Shown here: positions 21,111-29,330 of the stretch, piece by piece
Numbering within the stretch: the first letter of the stretch is position 1
How the letters are laid out: each line of letters opens with the position of its first letter
From: CAYNFQ01 sp964396715
GTDB taxonomy: Bacteria > Patescibacteriota > Microgenomatia > Daviesbacterales > UBA10151
Assembly (NCBI GenBank): GCA_964396715.1
Contig: CAYNFQ010000014.1
Span: 1-33,990 of the forward strand
Direction: 5' to 3'
DNA length: 33,990 nucleotides
Position numbers and translations under genes: made by a program
Notes under the pieces: model-generated
Databases searched by the model: none
What the model saw: the letters and a program-made list of their open reading frames with translations, nothing else
Told to the model about the DNA's origin: nothing

Positions 21111-22106
21111 ATGGACACCAAAAAGACAAGAGAGAGGTCAATTCTTGATTTGATATACAAAGGTAGACTACACATTTCGGTCACTTCTTCTGAGGAACCA
21201 GATTTCAAACTACAAAACACAAATGGTGAATTTGGTGTTGAAGTAACAGAATTTTATTTCTCTCATTCAAGAGCTAGGATCAATAATATACCTGGATATG
21301 TTGGAGACATTATTAGCAATAAGAAGTATAGGCATAAAGACGATATTGTTTCTTTAGCTGTAAGCGAAGCCACAATTATGCCCAATGATCGAAATAGTAC
21401 TAGTCGTCAAATCAAAGCTATTTTCCAGAAACAACCACCAATTAGTAAATATGTTAGTAAAGTTACAGATTTAATAGAAGTTAAAAATAAAAAGTTTAAG
21501 AATTACATTAAAGGCTTAAGTCACGTTAACCTTATCATCTTTGATTATGAAAACAGATTAGTTGGAGCAGATAAAGATAAATTTCATCATTTATTTTATC
21601 TCCCAGATTTAGAGAAAATCATAACCCAATCTGAATTTAGAGAAATATTTTTTATTACTAAAATTGGAACTTTCGAATCTTCAAAGTGCATATATATTCC
21701 ACTAAAAATGTTGTTTCTGCTCGCAGAGATATTTATGTTTAATCAGATCCTTTCTAAGGAGTATTCTAAGGATCCTCGAGTGAAGTCTATTCCAGATTCG
21801 ATTTTATGTGCTGAATATTTAGAATGGCGTGGAGCTAGAGACTTGTCGATTGGAGAAAAATCTAATAATTTGGAGATTATATATGGAAATTCTGGAGTTT
21901 TTGTGACGGAAGATAATAAAGTAAGGATTTACGACTATAACGATTTTTCTATACCTTTACATACACATCCATTCGTACTGCAAAAACCATCTGGTATTCT
22001 GGATGGTAAATTTTTAAAACTTTTTACTGAATACAAAAATAATTATATCTTTAGCACAGAACTATGTTTCGATATTACTAAATCAGACCCATTTCCTCTA
22101 ATTTAA
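21111..22106 (+). CDS. Unknown accessory protein, possible PD-(D/E)XK-like nuclease
   Basis: The 331-residue soluble protein has no family that I recognise. Near the N-terminus, EEPDFKLQ...GEFGVEVTEFYFSH is similar to the PDF...(G)VEVTE core seen in several accessory proteins of the restriction-endonuclease-like fold, where the Lys of the motif is often altered. The C-terminus has HTHPFVLQKPSG and a beta-rich end. Compared with its neighbours the gene is AT-rich and sits just after tRNA-Gln, a usual site for acquired genes. The nuclease call is a suggestion from one motif. Confidence 0.5.
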   Translation: MDTKKTRERSILDLIYKGRLHISVTSSEEPDFKLQNTNGEFGVEVTEFYFSHSRARINNIPGYVGDIISNKKYRHKDDIVSLAVSEATIMPNDRNSTSRQIKAIFQKQPPISKYVSKVTDLIEVKNKKFKNYIKGLSHVNLIIFDYENRLVGADKDKFHHLFYLPDLEKIITQSEFREIFFITKIGTFESSKCIYIPLKMLFLLAEIFMFNQILSKEYSKDPRVKSIPDSILCAEYLEWRGARDLSIGEKSNNLEIIYGNSGVFVTEDNKVRIYDYNDFSIPLHTHPFVLQKPSGILDGKFLKLFTEYKNNYIFSTELCFDITKSDPFPLI

Positions 22107-22179
22107 ATGTTTTGTTGATAAAATATATCAATCTATATCACTAATTTGAGGTGCCCTTTTTATAGTGTCTCATTTGTCT

Positions 22180-22247
22180 CATTTAGCCTCGAAATGATAC
22201 AATGACTATAGTGACACAAAGGTTCTAGACCGCAGTGCTCAGCCAAG
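22180..22247 (+). repeat. Direct repeat copy 1 bounding the accessory block
   Basis: This 68-bp segment recurs at 25121-25214 with only a few changes plus one 26-bp insertion there. Shared blocks include CTCGAAATGATACAATGACTA, with 1-2 mismatches in the outer parts, ACAAAGGTTCTAGAC and AGTGCTCAGCCAAG. It overlaps the 3' end of the histidine phosphatase gene by 9 bp. TGATACAAT inside it resembles an extended -10. Confidence 0.85.
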
Positions 22248-22769
22248 ATGATAAATCCATCCTGGTTGCCATTTCCAAGGGCTTGTAATAACTTTTTCCA
22301 ATGGTATCCCCTTTATCCAGTGTTCCAAGCCATATTGTGTGGCTCTGTGCCCAATAATCATTACTCTTTTGCCATCATAATTTTTCAGAAGATCTTTTAG
22401 AAAGTTTTTCATCCGCTCAGCAGTTTGCTCATAACTTTCTCCATTAGGGAAGGGAACTTTAATCCTTTTAGATTTTTCCGGATTTACTAGATTGCTTGGT
22501 TTCTGGGTTAAATCACCGTAGTTACATTCTCTTAGCCTTGGATCTTGAATTATGGGAAATTTATCACCAAAGGCAATTTGTGCTGTTTTATATGATCTTT
22601 GAAGATCCGAACAAAACATTGCATCAAATTTTTCATCTTTTCTCCTTTCGCCTAGATCCTGTGCTTGTTGTATTCCTAATGGCGAAAGATCAACATCATT
22701 CCAGCCCGACGAAAGATGTTTTTCATTATCCAGACTTGTTGAATGTGATTCAAAAACCATAGTAACCAT
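22239..22769 (-). CDS. Histidine phosphatase superfamily protein, RHG-variant
   Basis: The 176-residue phosphoglycerate-mutase-like protein has the catalytic His in VFESHSTSLDNE, where the usual RHG reads SHS. It then has the block DLSPLGIQQAQDLGERR, FCSDLQRSYKTA, RECNYGDL, PFPNGESYEQ and the second His in MIIGHRATQYGLEHW. A subfamily with xHSTxxDNE in place of RHGET is known among small bacterial phosphatases, so loss of the first Arg does not by itself mean inactivity. The substrate is unknown. The gene is divergent from the methyltransferase and is the only leftward gene in the accessory block. Confidence 0.85.
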   Translation of the reverse strand: MVTMVFESHSTSLDNEKHLSSGWNDVDLSPLGIQQAQDLGERRKDEKFDAMFCSDLQRSYKTAQIAFGDKFPIIQDPRLRECNYGDLTQKPSNLVNPEKSKRIKVPFPNGESYEQTAERMKNFLKDLLKNYDGKRVMIIGHRATQYGLEHWIKGIPLEKVITSPWKWQPGWIYHLG

Positions 22770-22823
22770 TTGAACTACAGTTTATCTTACCATTTCATTA
22801 ATAGTTGTTGTTAAAATATGGGT

Positions 22824-23603
22824 ATGACTAATTTTTATGATAAGGTAGCAAAAAAATTCGGTGGTTATGGATATGGTAATGGTGCTAAGCCCCAGTATAA
22901 AAGTGAATACCCTGCAGGTGATCCTGAAAAGATTTTTAAGGAAAAATTATTGGAGTTGAGTTCAAAAGATAAAATAGCACTGGATATTGGCTGTGCTGAC
23001 GGCAAATTTACCCTCTCTATTGCTCCCTATTTCAAAAAAGTGTATGGAATTGATATTTCAAAGGAAAATTTGAATATTGCAGATAGCCACAGCTCTGATG
23101 AAAGAAGCAAAAATGTTGAATATTCTTTTCAGAACGCAAGACATACTTCATTTAAGGATGCTTTTTTTGATATAGCATATTGCAGGAGAGGACCTGCTTT
23201 TTATGAGGAATGTGCAAGGATCCTTAAAACAGGAGGGTATTATCTTGAGATTGGCATAGGTGAGATGGATACAGTGGAGCTACAAAAGATCTTTGGCAGG
23301 GGGCAAGGATACGGAAAATGGGATAAGTCAAGATTGGATGAAGACTTAAAAGAACTTCAGGATCTTGGTTTTAAAGTTGTTTTTGCAGAGAATTTTCATT
23401 ACTTTGAATATTACCCTTCATACGCGGAGTTTGATTTATTTCTGCAACAAGTTCCTATTTTTGAAGATTTTGATTCGGAAAAGGATAGAGCACTTTTACA
23501 AAAGTATGCTGAAAAGTTTTCAACCGATAAAGGCATTATGCTTTCGCGTCACCGATTGGTAATGGTGGTACAAAAAGTTAGAATTTCCTCGGTATACTAC
23601 TAA
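22824..23603 (+). CDS. Class I SAM-dependent methyltransferase
   Basis: Motif I is intact (IALDIGCADGKFTLSIA, about residues 51-67), followed by an acidic strand end (VYGIDISKENL) and motif-IV-like DIAYCRRGPAFYEECARILKTGGYYLEIGIGE, the usual pattern of small-molecule methyltransferases. The N-terminus (MTNFYDKVAKKFGGYGYG) fits a family of ubiquinone/menaquinone-like methyltransferases in CPR and Firmicutes. The ATG at 22824 is preferred over 22818, because TAAAAT (22812-22817) predicts transcription from about 22824. The substrate cannot be told. Confidence 0.85.
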   Translation: MTNFYDKVAKKFGGYGYGNGAKPQYKSEYPAGDPEKIFKEKLLELSSKDKIALDIGCADGKFTLSIAPYFKKVYGIDISKENLNIADSHSSDERSKNVEYSFQNARHTSFKDAFFDIAYCRRGPAFYEECARILKTGGYYLEIGIGEMDTVELQKIFGRGQGYGKWDKSRLDEDLKELQDLGFKVVFAENFHYFEYYPSYAEFDLFLQQVPIFEDFDSEKDRALLQKYAEKFSTDKGIMLSRHRLVMVVQKVRISSVYY

Positions 23604-23613
23604 TAATGTAATC

Positions 23614-24186
23614 ATGAACAACCATACGTCTTATTTTATTGGAATTCCTCTGCCCGAAAAGTATCAACAAAATTTCGAGGACATATTAGAGGAGGTTTCT
23701 CAAGTAAATCCTCTATTTAAACCAACCTATTCCAAAACTCCACATATAACAGTTTGTTACTTAGACAAACAATCTCAAAATGATCTTCAAAGAATTGCTG
23801 AAAATGTTAAAAACCATTTAGAAATATTAAAGGGAGTTAAATTAAAAATCGGAGGTTCAGGATACTTTAGGGGAGATGATCCAAGAGTTTTTTTTCTTGA
23901 TGTTCATTATCCTAAAGCATTGCAAAAATTTAATGAGGTTATTGCAAAAAGTCTATCCTTCTATTCTGCTGCTGATAATAATTTACCATTTCACCCTCAT
24001 GTTACCGTAGCTTGGGTAGGAGATCCTGAAGCTCAACGAGTTTTTAAAACGCATCAACCAGAGCTTCAAGCGCTCTTGAATAAAATTGATTGGACTTTTG
24101 AGATTACGGAAGTAGTTTTATATGGTGCTGATTCTACTAAACAACCAGAATATCAGGAAAAACTAATTTCTCTTGAGGTTAAATAA
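23614..24186 (+). CDS. 2H phosphoesterase / 2'-5' RNA ligase-like protein
   Basis: The 190-residue protein has the two HxT motifs of the 2H superfamily: PHITVCYL (His44, Thr46) and HPHVTVAWV (His129, Thr131). These enzymes hydrolyse or ligate 2'-5' linkages or cyclic phosphates in RNA and nucleotides. It starts 10 nt after the methyltransferase, so both are likely in one transcript. In the accessory block it could act on RNA ends or cyclic nucleotides; that role is inferred. Confidence 0.88.
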   Translation: MNNHTSYFIGIPLPEKYQQNFEDILEEVSQVNPLFKPTYSKTPHITVCYLDKQSQNDLQRIAENVKNHLEILKGVKLKIGGSGYFRGDDPRVFFLDVHYPKALQKFNEVIAKSLSFYSAADNNLPFHPHVTVAWVGDPEAQRVFKTHQPELQALLNKIDWTFEITEVVLYGADSTKQPEYQEKLISLEVK

Positions 24187-24243
24187 AAAGTTCCCATAAA
24201 TCAACCAGAGCCAGGTATGCGGAAGTTTGTAGAAAAAAGATGT

Positions 24244-24249
24244 TATAAT
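24244..24249 (+). promoter_or_regulatory. Extended -10 box of the Fic module
   Basis: TGTTATAAT (TATAAT at 24244-24249, TG at 24241-24242) predicts a start at about 24256, exactly the antitoxin ATG. The module therefore seems to have its own promoter and a leaderless mRNA. Confidence 0.65.
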
Positions 24250-24255
24250 ACACTT

Positions 24256-24465
24256 ATGACTAGTATTCAATTAGTAAATAAAAATAAGCAGAGCTTTTCT
24301 GCGAATAAAAGCCTTATCCAAGCGTTTAGAACCTTTAAGAAACGCTATTTAAACATGGGTAAAAAACCAGACCTCAGAAAATTTCTTCCTGAAGTTGTCT
24401 ACCGCACCATGCGTTTAGAAGGTGAGCAAATTACTAGAAAAGAAGCTCGAGCTCTATTTAAGTAA
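24256..24465 (+). CDS. Class I Fic antitoxin (VbhA/FicA-like)
   Basis: From the ATG at 24256 this is a 69-residue basic helical protein directly before a Fic gene. It carries TMRLEG (Thr51 to Gly56), which fits the (S/T)xxxE(G/N) inhibitory motif whose Glu blocks ATP binding in Fic proteins; the context VVYRTMRLEGEQITRKEAR resembles the VbhA-type motif helix. An in-frame ATG at 24217 would add 13 residues but lies before the predicted promoter start. The identification rests on motif plus adjacency. Confidence 0.78.
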   Translation: MTSIQLVNKNKQSFSANKSLIQAFRTFKKRYLNMGKKPDLRKFLPEVVYRTMRLEGEQITRKEARALFK

Positions 24466-24483
24466 ATCTTGCCTTAAATTACT

Positions 24484-25110
24484 GTGGCCAAATCAACTAA
24501 ACCAAAGGGTGCAACCAGCTACAAAGAGACTGCTTTTGGAATTTTGCCCCGCTCAAAGATTATTCTTCTTGAAGCTGAAGGCATAAAGAAGGCGCTTCAA
24601 TATATCATCCAGCTTAGCGAAAAGAAAACTAAGATTACTCCGGAGCTTATTCAGGATATTCACAGAGAAGGGTTTGGGGTTATCTTTCCTGATTGGGCTG
24701 GCAAGTTTAGGGTCATTGATGTAACTGTTGGAGAATATGAACCTCCTCATTACAGTAAGATTGCCGTTCTGGTAAAAAATCTGTGCGATGACTTAGAAGA
24801 AAGGCTGAAACATATTCCTTCACCTGAAAACGAAGAACAGTTCTTAGCTGAAGTAATATCGTTTCTGGCATGGTTTCAACATCGGTTTGTCTGGATTCAT
24901 CCATTCAAAGATTATAACGGCAGAATTGCCAGACTGCTTACTAACCTTTTGGTTTTAAACTATGGATTACCTGCTTTAGAAATTAAAGCTGAAACAGGAC
25001 AAGATAGACAACGTTATATCAAAGCCATGAAAGCAGCAGATAACCATGATCCTTCAAAACTGGAAAGTCTTTTAGCCAAGGCCCTAAAAGAGAGTTTAGA
25101 AAAAGTATAA
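24484..25110 (+). CDS. Fic-domain protein (putative AMP transferase toxin)
   Basis: Fic enzymes transfer AMP or other groups from nucleotides to target proteins. The 208-residue protein has the beta-hairpin region (WAGKFRVIDVTVGEYEPPHY) and the catalytic motif HPFKDYNGR at 139-147. The consensus is HPFx(D/E)GNGR, so the catalytic His and the NGR are kept, but the glycine of GN is Tyr and the order reads K-D-Y. The start is GTG, 18 nt after the antitoxin gene. With a class I antitoxin upstream it forms a toxin-antitoxin pair. The altered loop may change donor or activity. Confidence 0.88.
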   Translation: MAKSTKPKGATSYKETAFGILPRSKIILLEAEGIKKALQYIIQLSEKKTKITPELIQDIHREGFGVIFPDWAGKFRVIDVTVGEYEPPHYSKIAVLVKNLCDDLEERLKHIPSPENEEQFLAEVISFLAWFQHRFVWIHPFKDYNGRIARLLTNLLVLNYGLPALEIKAETGQDRQRYIKAMKAADNHDPSKLESLLAKALKESLEKV

Positions 25111-25120
25111 AATGTTATAG

Positions 25121-25214
25121 CATTTAGGCTCGAAATGATACAATGACTATAAGCAAAGCTTGTAACCTTCGGTTATAGTGATACAAAGGTTCTAGACTGG
25201 AGTGCTCAGCCAAG
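25121..25214 (+). repeat. Direct repeat copy 2 bounding the accessory block
   Basis: This is the second copy of the repeat at 22180-22247, in the same orientation. It contains an extra 26 bp (25152-25177) with a small TAACC-TTC-GGTTA hairpin. The rest of the 182-bp gap up to the TSUP gene holds one more hairpin (CCAACA-TCCGG-TGTTGG, near 25247-25263) and nothing else I can identify. Confidence 0.85.
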
Positions 25215-25292
25215 CACAATTTTTGCAACCCCCGATGTTTGAAGCCAACCAACATCCGGTGTTGGTAGTCCATTTAATGATAAACTAAGGTT

Positions 25293-26015
25293 GTGGAATT
25301 TTTATTTTTTCTGTCCGCCTTAATTTCTGAAATTATTGGTACTGTTGCCGGTTTTGGTTCTTCAACAGTTTTTTTGCCATTGGCATTGCTGTTTGTTGAT
25401 TTCAAAACCGCACTGACTCTGGTGGCGCTTTTCCATTTATTTGGCAACTTAGGCAGAATGACTTTTTTCCATCATGGAATAAATAAAAAAATGTTAGTTA
25501 CTTTTGGCTTGCCGAGTATTATTTTTACAATAGCCGGGGCTTTTCTTGTTTCTTTAGTCTCACAAGATTTATTAAAGGGAATTTTAGGGGGCTTCCTGAT
25601 GATTTATTCTGTGATTGCAATTTGGAAAGAAGAACTTAAGGTTGTTTCAACACCGTTTAATCTAATTTTAGGAGGAAGTTTAACAGGGTTTATCACAGGA
25701 TTGATAGGGACAGGTGGTGCTTTGCGGGGCGCTTTCCTTACTGCTTTTGGTTTGCCGAAAGAACAATATATTGCCACAGCCGCATCCATTGCCTTGGCTG
25801 TAGATATAACCCGAATTCCCATATATTTGAGTCAAGGATTTTTGGAGAGCAGATTTTATTGGTATATCCCCTTATTATTTATAATTGCTTTTGCAGGTTC
25901 ATTCTTAGGCAAACAAATTGTAAAGCATTTTGCTTACAAAGTATTTAGGAAAATAGTATTGGTGGCAATTTTTCTGATAGGATTAAAGTTTTTCTTTGAC
26001 TGGATAATAAGATGA
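25293..26015 (+). CDS. TSUP family permease (TauE/SafE-like)
   Basis: The 240-residue membrane protein has about seven to eight helices and two related halves, each with a glycine-rich start: EIIGTVAGFGSSTVFLPLALLF (about 13-34) and GSLTGFITGLIGTGGALRGAFLTAF (about 128-152). These are the typical repeats of the TauE/SafE (DUF81) family, exporters of sulfite, sulfoacetate or other organosulfur anions. The substrate is unknown. The start is GTG, which codes the first residue of MEFLFFLSALIS. Its stop overlaps the HAD gene start (ATGA). Confidence 0.9.
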   Translation: MEFLFFLSALISEIIGTVAGFGSSTVFLPLALLFVDFKTALTLVALFHLFGNLGRMTFFHHGINKKMLVTFGLPSIIFTIAGAFLVSLVSQDLLKGILGGFLMIYSVIAIWKEELKVVSTPFNLILGGSLTGFITGLIGTGGALRGAFLTAFGLPKEQYIATAASIALAVDITRIPIYLSQGFLESRFYWYIPLLFIIAFAGSFLGKQIVKHFAYKVFRKIVLVAIFLIGLKFFFDWIIR

Positions 26016-26674
26016 TTAAACTGGTGGCTTTTGATTGGAATGGGACAATTTTTGCCGATACTTTGGCAATTTTTGAAAGTAATAACGAGAGTTTTAAATT
26101 ACTTAATATAAAACCCGTCAGTTTCCAAACTTTTCAAAAATACTATGATGTGCCAATTAAGAAATTTTTTCTGTCTTTGGGAGCAAATGAGCAAGATCTT
26201 GACAGCAAAGCATCACAAGTTGCCAAAGCCTTCCATTCTCAATATGAGACAAGAGTTGCTAAAGTCAGAAGCAGGGCATATGCCAAAAATTTATTGGACT
26301 ATCTTTGCAAAAGCAATATAACTTGTGTAATTTTTTCAAATCATATTGTTGAATCAATTAGAAAGCAATTAAAAAGATTAAAGCTTGATGGATACTTTAC
26401 TGAAGTAATAGCTAACTCTCATTTGGACTCTGCCCTGAAAGGAAGAAATAAAAAAGATAAGCTGAAAGATTATATGGATATTAATAATCTTTCAGCTAAA
26501 GAGGTGTTAATAGTGGGGGATACTGTGGAGGAGGTAGAAATAGGGAAAGAACTACGGGTCAAAACTATTGCTATAACACATGGGAATTGTTCAACTGCAA
26601 GACTTAAAGCTGCAAAGTCGGACTATTTAATTAACTCTTTAAAAGAGGTTAAAAATATTATACATAGCCTGTGA
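26012..26674 (+). CDS. HAD superfamily hydrolase
   Basis: The 220-residue protein has HAD motif I as FDWNGTI (nucleophile Asp8; the second Asp of DxD is Asn), motif II Ser/Thr in CVIFSNH, a Lys in the GRNKKDKL stretch and motif IV in VLIVGDTVEEVEIGKEL. The helical cap between motifs I and II is of the phosphoglycolate phosphatase type (C1). Asn in place of the second Asp occurs in many HAD phosphatases of this lineage, but the substrate cannot be predicted. It is coupled to the TSUP gene and overlaps the convergent ribD by 17 bp. Confidence 0.87.
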   Translation: MIKLVAFDWNGTIFADTLAIFESNNESFKLLNIKPVSFQTFQKYYDVPIKKFFLSLGANEQDLDSKASQVAKAFHSQYETRVAKVRSRAYAKNLLDYLCKSNITCVIFSNHIVESIRKQLKRLKLDGYFTEVIANSHLDSALKGRNKKDKLKDYMDINNLSAKEVLIVGDTVEEVEIGKELRVKTIAITHGNCSTARLKAAKSDYLINSLKEVKNIIHSL

Positions 26675-27674
26675 TTAACAAATTGTCATCAAATTTTTTG
26701 TAGGAGATATCTTTTAAATGTAGCGCATCTTGTATGGTTTGGGCGCCTTTTCCACCGATTGATACAGCCTTCTCTCCACCAATTAAAATAGGGGCATGGA
26801 AGGCGTATACTTTATCAACCAGCTTAGCATCAATAAAGCTGCCTAAGGTTTTTCCTCCGCCCTCCACCAGAATACTGATGACCCCTTTTTCTCTAAGCAG
26901 CGATAAAAGATCTTCTATCTTTTTGCTCTTTACAATTAAAAAGTTTTGATCCCGCAAAACTTGGGCCATCTTTGGAATTTGCGCTCTGGAGCCAAGGATG
27001 ATCCGCAGTGGGTCTTTTCTTCCTCTTATTCTTACGCCCAGATGCGGGTTATCTTGCAAAACAGTATTGATGCCAACCACTACTGCCTGATACTGACCTC
27101 TTAACTCTCGGGCGAATTTGCGACACTTTTCATTGGTAATCCATTTTGAATCACCTGTTTGGGTGGCAATTTTCCCATCCAAGGAGCTTGCAAATTTTAT
27201 GGCTACAAATGGACGCTTTTTTTCATGAAAGGTAAAAAAAGCTTCATTTAAAACCCGTGCTTGCTTCTCCCATACATTGGTCAAAACAGCAATACCTGCT
27301 TCTTGCAGTTTTTTTACTCCTTCACCATGTGTTTTAGGATTTGGATCCAAACTTGCACAAACAATTCTTTTAATACCTGTTGAAATTATGACTCCGGTAC
27401 AAGGAGGTGTTTTACCAAAATGGTTGCAGGGCTCTAAATTAACATATAAAGTTGCACCATTTAGCCTCGCAAGGCGTCGCCTTGCGTGCGTAATAGCCTC
27501 TATCTCGGCATGGGGAGAGCCAAATTTTTGATGATAACCTTTACCTATGATTGTCCCATTTTTAACAACTAATGCCCCCACCATTGGGTTAGGATTAGTC
27601 CAACCCATTCCTTTTTTGGCAAGTTTAATGGCTTCCCTTATATAAATTTCATCAGGATTCATGAATTTAGACAA
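26658..27674 (-). CDS. ribD: Bifunctional riboflavin deaminase-reductase RibD
   Basis: RibD performs the second and third steps from GTP to riboflavin: deamination of the pyrimidine and reduction of the ribose side chain. The N-terminal deaminase (about 1-145) has the zinc site SPHAEIEAI (His55, Glu57) and EPCNHFGKTPPC (Cys83, Cys92). The C-terminal reductase (about 150-338) has RPFVAIKFASSLDGKIAT, DSKWITN and ILVEGGGKTLGSF. The length (338 aa) is slightly short, but both domains are complete. It is the last gene of the rib operon and overlaps ribBA by 8 nt. Confidence 0.95.
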   Translation of the reverse strand: MSKFMNPDEIYIREAIKLAKKGMGWTNPNPMVGALVVKNGTIIGKGYHQKFGSPHAEIEAITHARRRLARLNGATLYVNLEPCNHFGKTPPCTGVIISTGIKRIVCASLDPNPKTHGEGVKKLQEAGIAVLTNVWEKQARVLNEAFFTFHEKKRPFVAIKFASSLDGKIATQTGDSKWITNEKCRKFARELRGQYQAVVVGINTVLQDNPHLGVRIRGRKDPLRIILGSRAQIPKMAQVLRDQNFLIVKSKKIEDLLSLLREKGVISILVEGGGKTLGSFIDAKLVDKVYAFHAPILIGGEKAVSIGGKGAQTIQDALHLKDISYKKFDDNLLITGYV

Positions 27675-28890
27675 ATTTTAACTGGTGATTAAGTTTTTGC
27701 TTTTTAGTTTTTAAATAGTTTAAATTGATTTTGTTTGGTTTAACTTCCAAAGGAAATCTTTTTAAAACATTGATGCCGAAGCGAGAGAGTTGATTGCTTT
27801 TATCAGGATTATTGCTCAAAAGGTTAATATCTGAAATTCCTAGACTCTTTAGGATATCGGCTGCCACTTTATAATCGCGCAAGTCTTTCGGGAATCCAAG
27901 AACCCTGTTTGCTTCTACCGTGTCCAACCCGTTATCTTGCAGCGCATAAGATTTAATTTTATTGGTAAGTCCAATTCCCCTCCCTTCCTGGCTCAGGTAA
28001 ATTATCATCCCGTTGCCATTTTCAGCGACTTTTTTCAGACTTTGCTGCAGCTGCTGTCCACAATCACATCGCAGAGACAAAAACGTATCTCCGGTTAAAC
28101 ATTGTGAGTGAATTCTTATCAGGGTGGATTTGCCAACTCTTCCCAAAATTAGTACCGCATGTTCACGATTATCAGTTAAGGATCTATAGATTAATATTTT
28201 AAATAAGCCATACTTTGTTGGTAAAGTTGAAGTGGCAACTTTTACAACAATAGGCCCTTCATTTACAGGCGGCAGCGGGTTTTGTTTTAAATATTTAATC
28301 AAATCATCAATTGAAACGATTTTTAAATTCAGCTCTTTAGACAATTTTTTCAAATCAGCAATATTGGCAACTTTGCCATTGTCAGACAGGATCTCACATA
28401 GCACGCCTGCAGGATTAAGATTGATAAGTCTTGCCAGATCAACTGCAGCTTCAGTGTGTCCTGCTCTTTTTAAAACTCCCCCAGTATTGGCAACCAGACC
28501 AAAAACATGTCCTGGTTTCACCAGATCATCGGGGGTGGAGTTGGAATTGGATAGAATTTTGATAGTGCGGACCCTGTCGAATGAGGAAACACCGGTGGTA
28601 ATCCTTTTTTTGGCATTGACCGAAACAGTAAAATTCACCCCGGTTTTTTCCCTGTTATCTGCGCTATCTACCATCAGCGGAAGAGAGAGTTTGTGAGCCT
28701 GGTTTCGGGTGATGGCGCAACAAATTAGACCCCCGCCTTTTCTTATCATTGTAGTAATAGCTTGAGGAGTTGCTTTATCAGCCGGAATATAAAAATCAGC
28801 CTCATTTTCCCGCTTAGGATTATCTAAAAGGATCAACATCTTACCCTTTTTAATATCTTCTAAAGCATCCGGTATAGTTGCGAAAGTCAT
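27667..28890 (-). CDS. ribBA: Bifunctional DHBP synthase / GTP cyclohydrolase II RibBA
   Basis: The N-terminal half (about 1-200) makes 3,4-dihydroxy-2-butanone 4-phosphate from ribulose 5-phosphate; the C-terminal half opens GTP. DHBP synthase motifs are NPKRENEADFYIPADKA, GHTEAAVDLARL and GVLCEILSDNG. GTP cyclohydrolase II motifs are the zinc cysteines in SQCLTGDTFLSLRCDCGQQL, then SQEGRGIGLTNKIKSYALQD and GLDTVEANRVLGF. With 407 residues both halves are full length. Ribulose 5-phosphate could come from the rpiB/rpe genes across the intergenic region. It overlaps ribH by 4 nt (ATGA). Confidence 0.96.
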   Translation of the reverse strand: MTFATIPDALEDIKKGKMLILLDNPKRENEADFYIPADKATPQAITTMIRKGGGLICCAITRNQAHKLSLPLMVDSADNREKTGVNFTVSVNAKKRITTGVSSFDRVRTIKILSNSNSTPDDLVKPGHVFGLVANTGGVLKRAGHTEAAVDLARLINLNPAGVLCEILSDNGKVANIADLKKLSKELNLKIVSIDDLIKYLKQNPLPPVNEGPIVVKVATSTLPTKYGLFKILIYRSLTDNREHAVLILGRVGKSTLIRIHSQCLTGDTFLSLRCDCGQQLQQSLKKVAENGNGMIIYLSQEGRGIGLTNKIKSYALQDNGLDTVEANRVLGFPKDLRDYKVAADILKSLGISDINLLSNNPDKSNQLSRFGINVLKRFPLEVKPNKINLNYLKTKKQKLNHQLKFV

Positions 28891-29330
28891 ATTTGCGACA
28901 GCAGCTTTATCATTTCCAGGGCTGTTTGGGCTGCCTCTACTCCTTTGTTTTCTTCTTTTCTGGTGGCACGAACCAGAGCATCCTGTAAATCATAAACTGC
29001 CAAAACCTCAAAAATAATCGGTATCTCATACTGTAGAGAAATTTCCATCAACGCTCTGGAACATTCATTGGCAATTTGTTCAAAATGGTAAGTATCCCCC
29101 TTGACAATTGCCCCAAAAGTAATAATCGCGCTGTAAATTCCCTTTTTGGCCAATTTTTTGGTAACTAATGGGATTTCCCATGATCCAGGTACCCTAAAAA
29201 TATCTATTCTTTCCTCATTTATACCTTTCTTTTTCAAAGTAGCCAGACAATTTTTCTCAAGATTATCGGAAACCTCACTGCGGAAATTGCTGCTCACAAT
29301 GGCAATTTTAATTTTGTTTAAACCTTTCAT
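28887..29330 (-). CDS. ribH: 6,7-dimethyl-8-ribityllumazine synthase RibH
   Basis: RibH joins the RibBA butanone phosphate to the RibD product to give lumazine. The 147-residue protein has VSSNFRSEVSDNL, FRVPGSWEIPLVTKKLA and TFGAIVKGDTYHFEQIA with the catalytic His82. One block is divergent: the widely conserved FGVLT before the C-terminal Arg reads FEVLAVYDLQDALVRA. This may affect assembly or the phosphate site, but the main catalytic residues remain. It overlaps ribE and ribBA by 4 nt on each side. Confidence 0.94.
   Translation of the reverse strand: MKGLNKIKIAIVSSNFRSEVSDNLEKNCLATLKKKGINEERIDIFRVPGSWEIPLVTKKLAKKGIYSAIITFGAIVKGDTYHFEQIANECSRALMEISLQYEIPIIFEVLAVYDLQDALVRATRKEENKGVEAAQTALEMIKLLSQI

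Noticed and set aside
22180..22247. The direct repeat read as a tRNA fragment (GGTTCTAGACC)
   Set aside because: It looks a little like a T-arm, but the loop lacks TTCRA and there is no acceptor pairing or anticodon arm.
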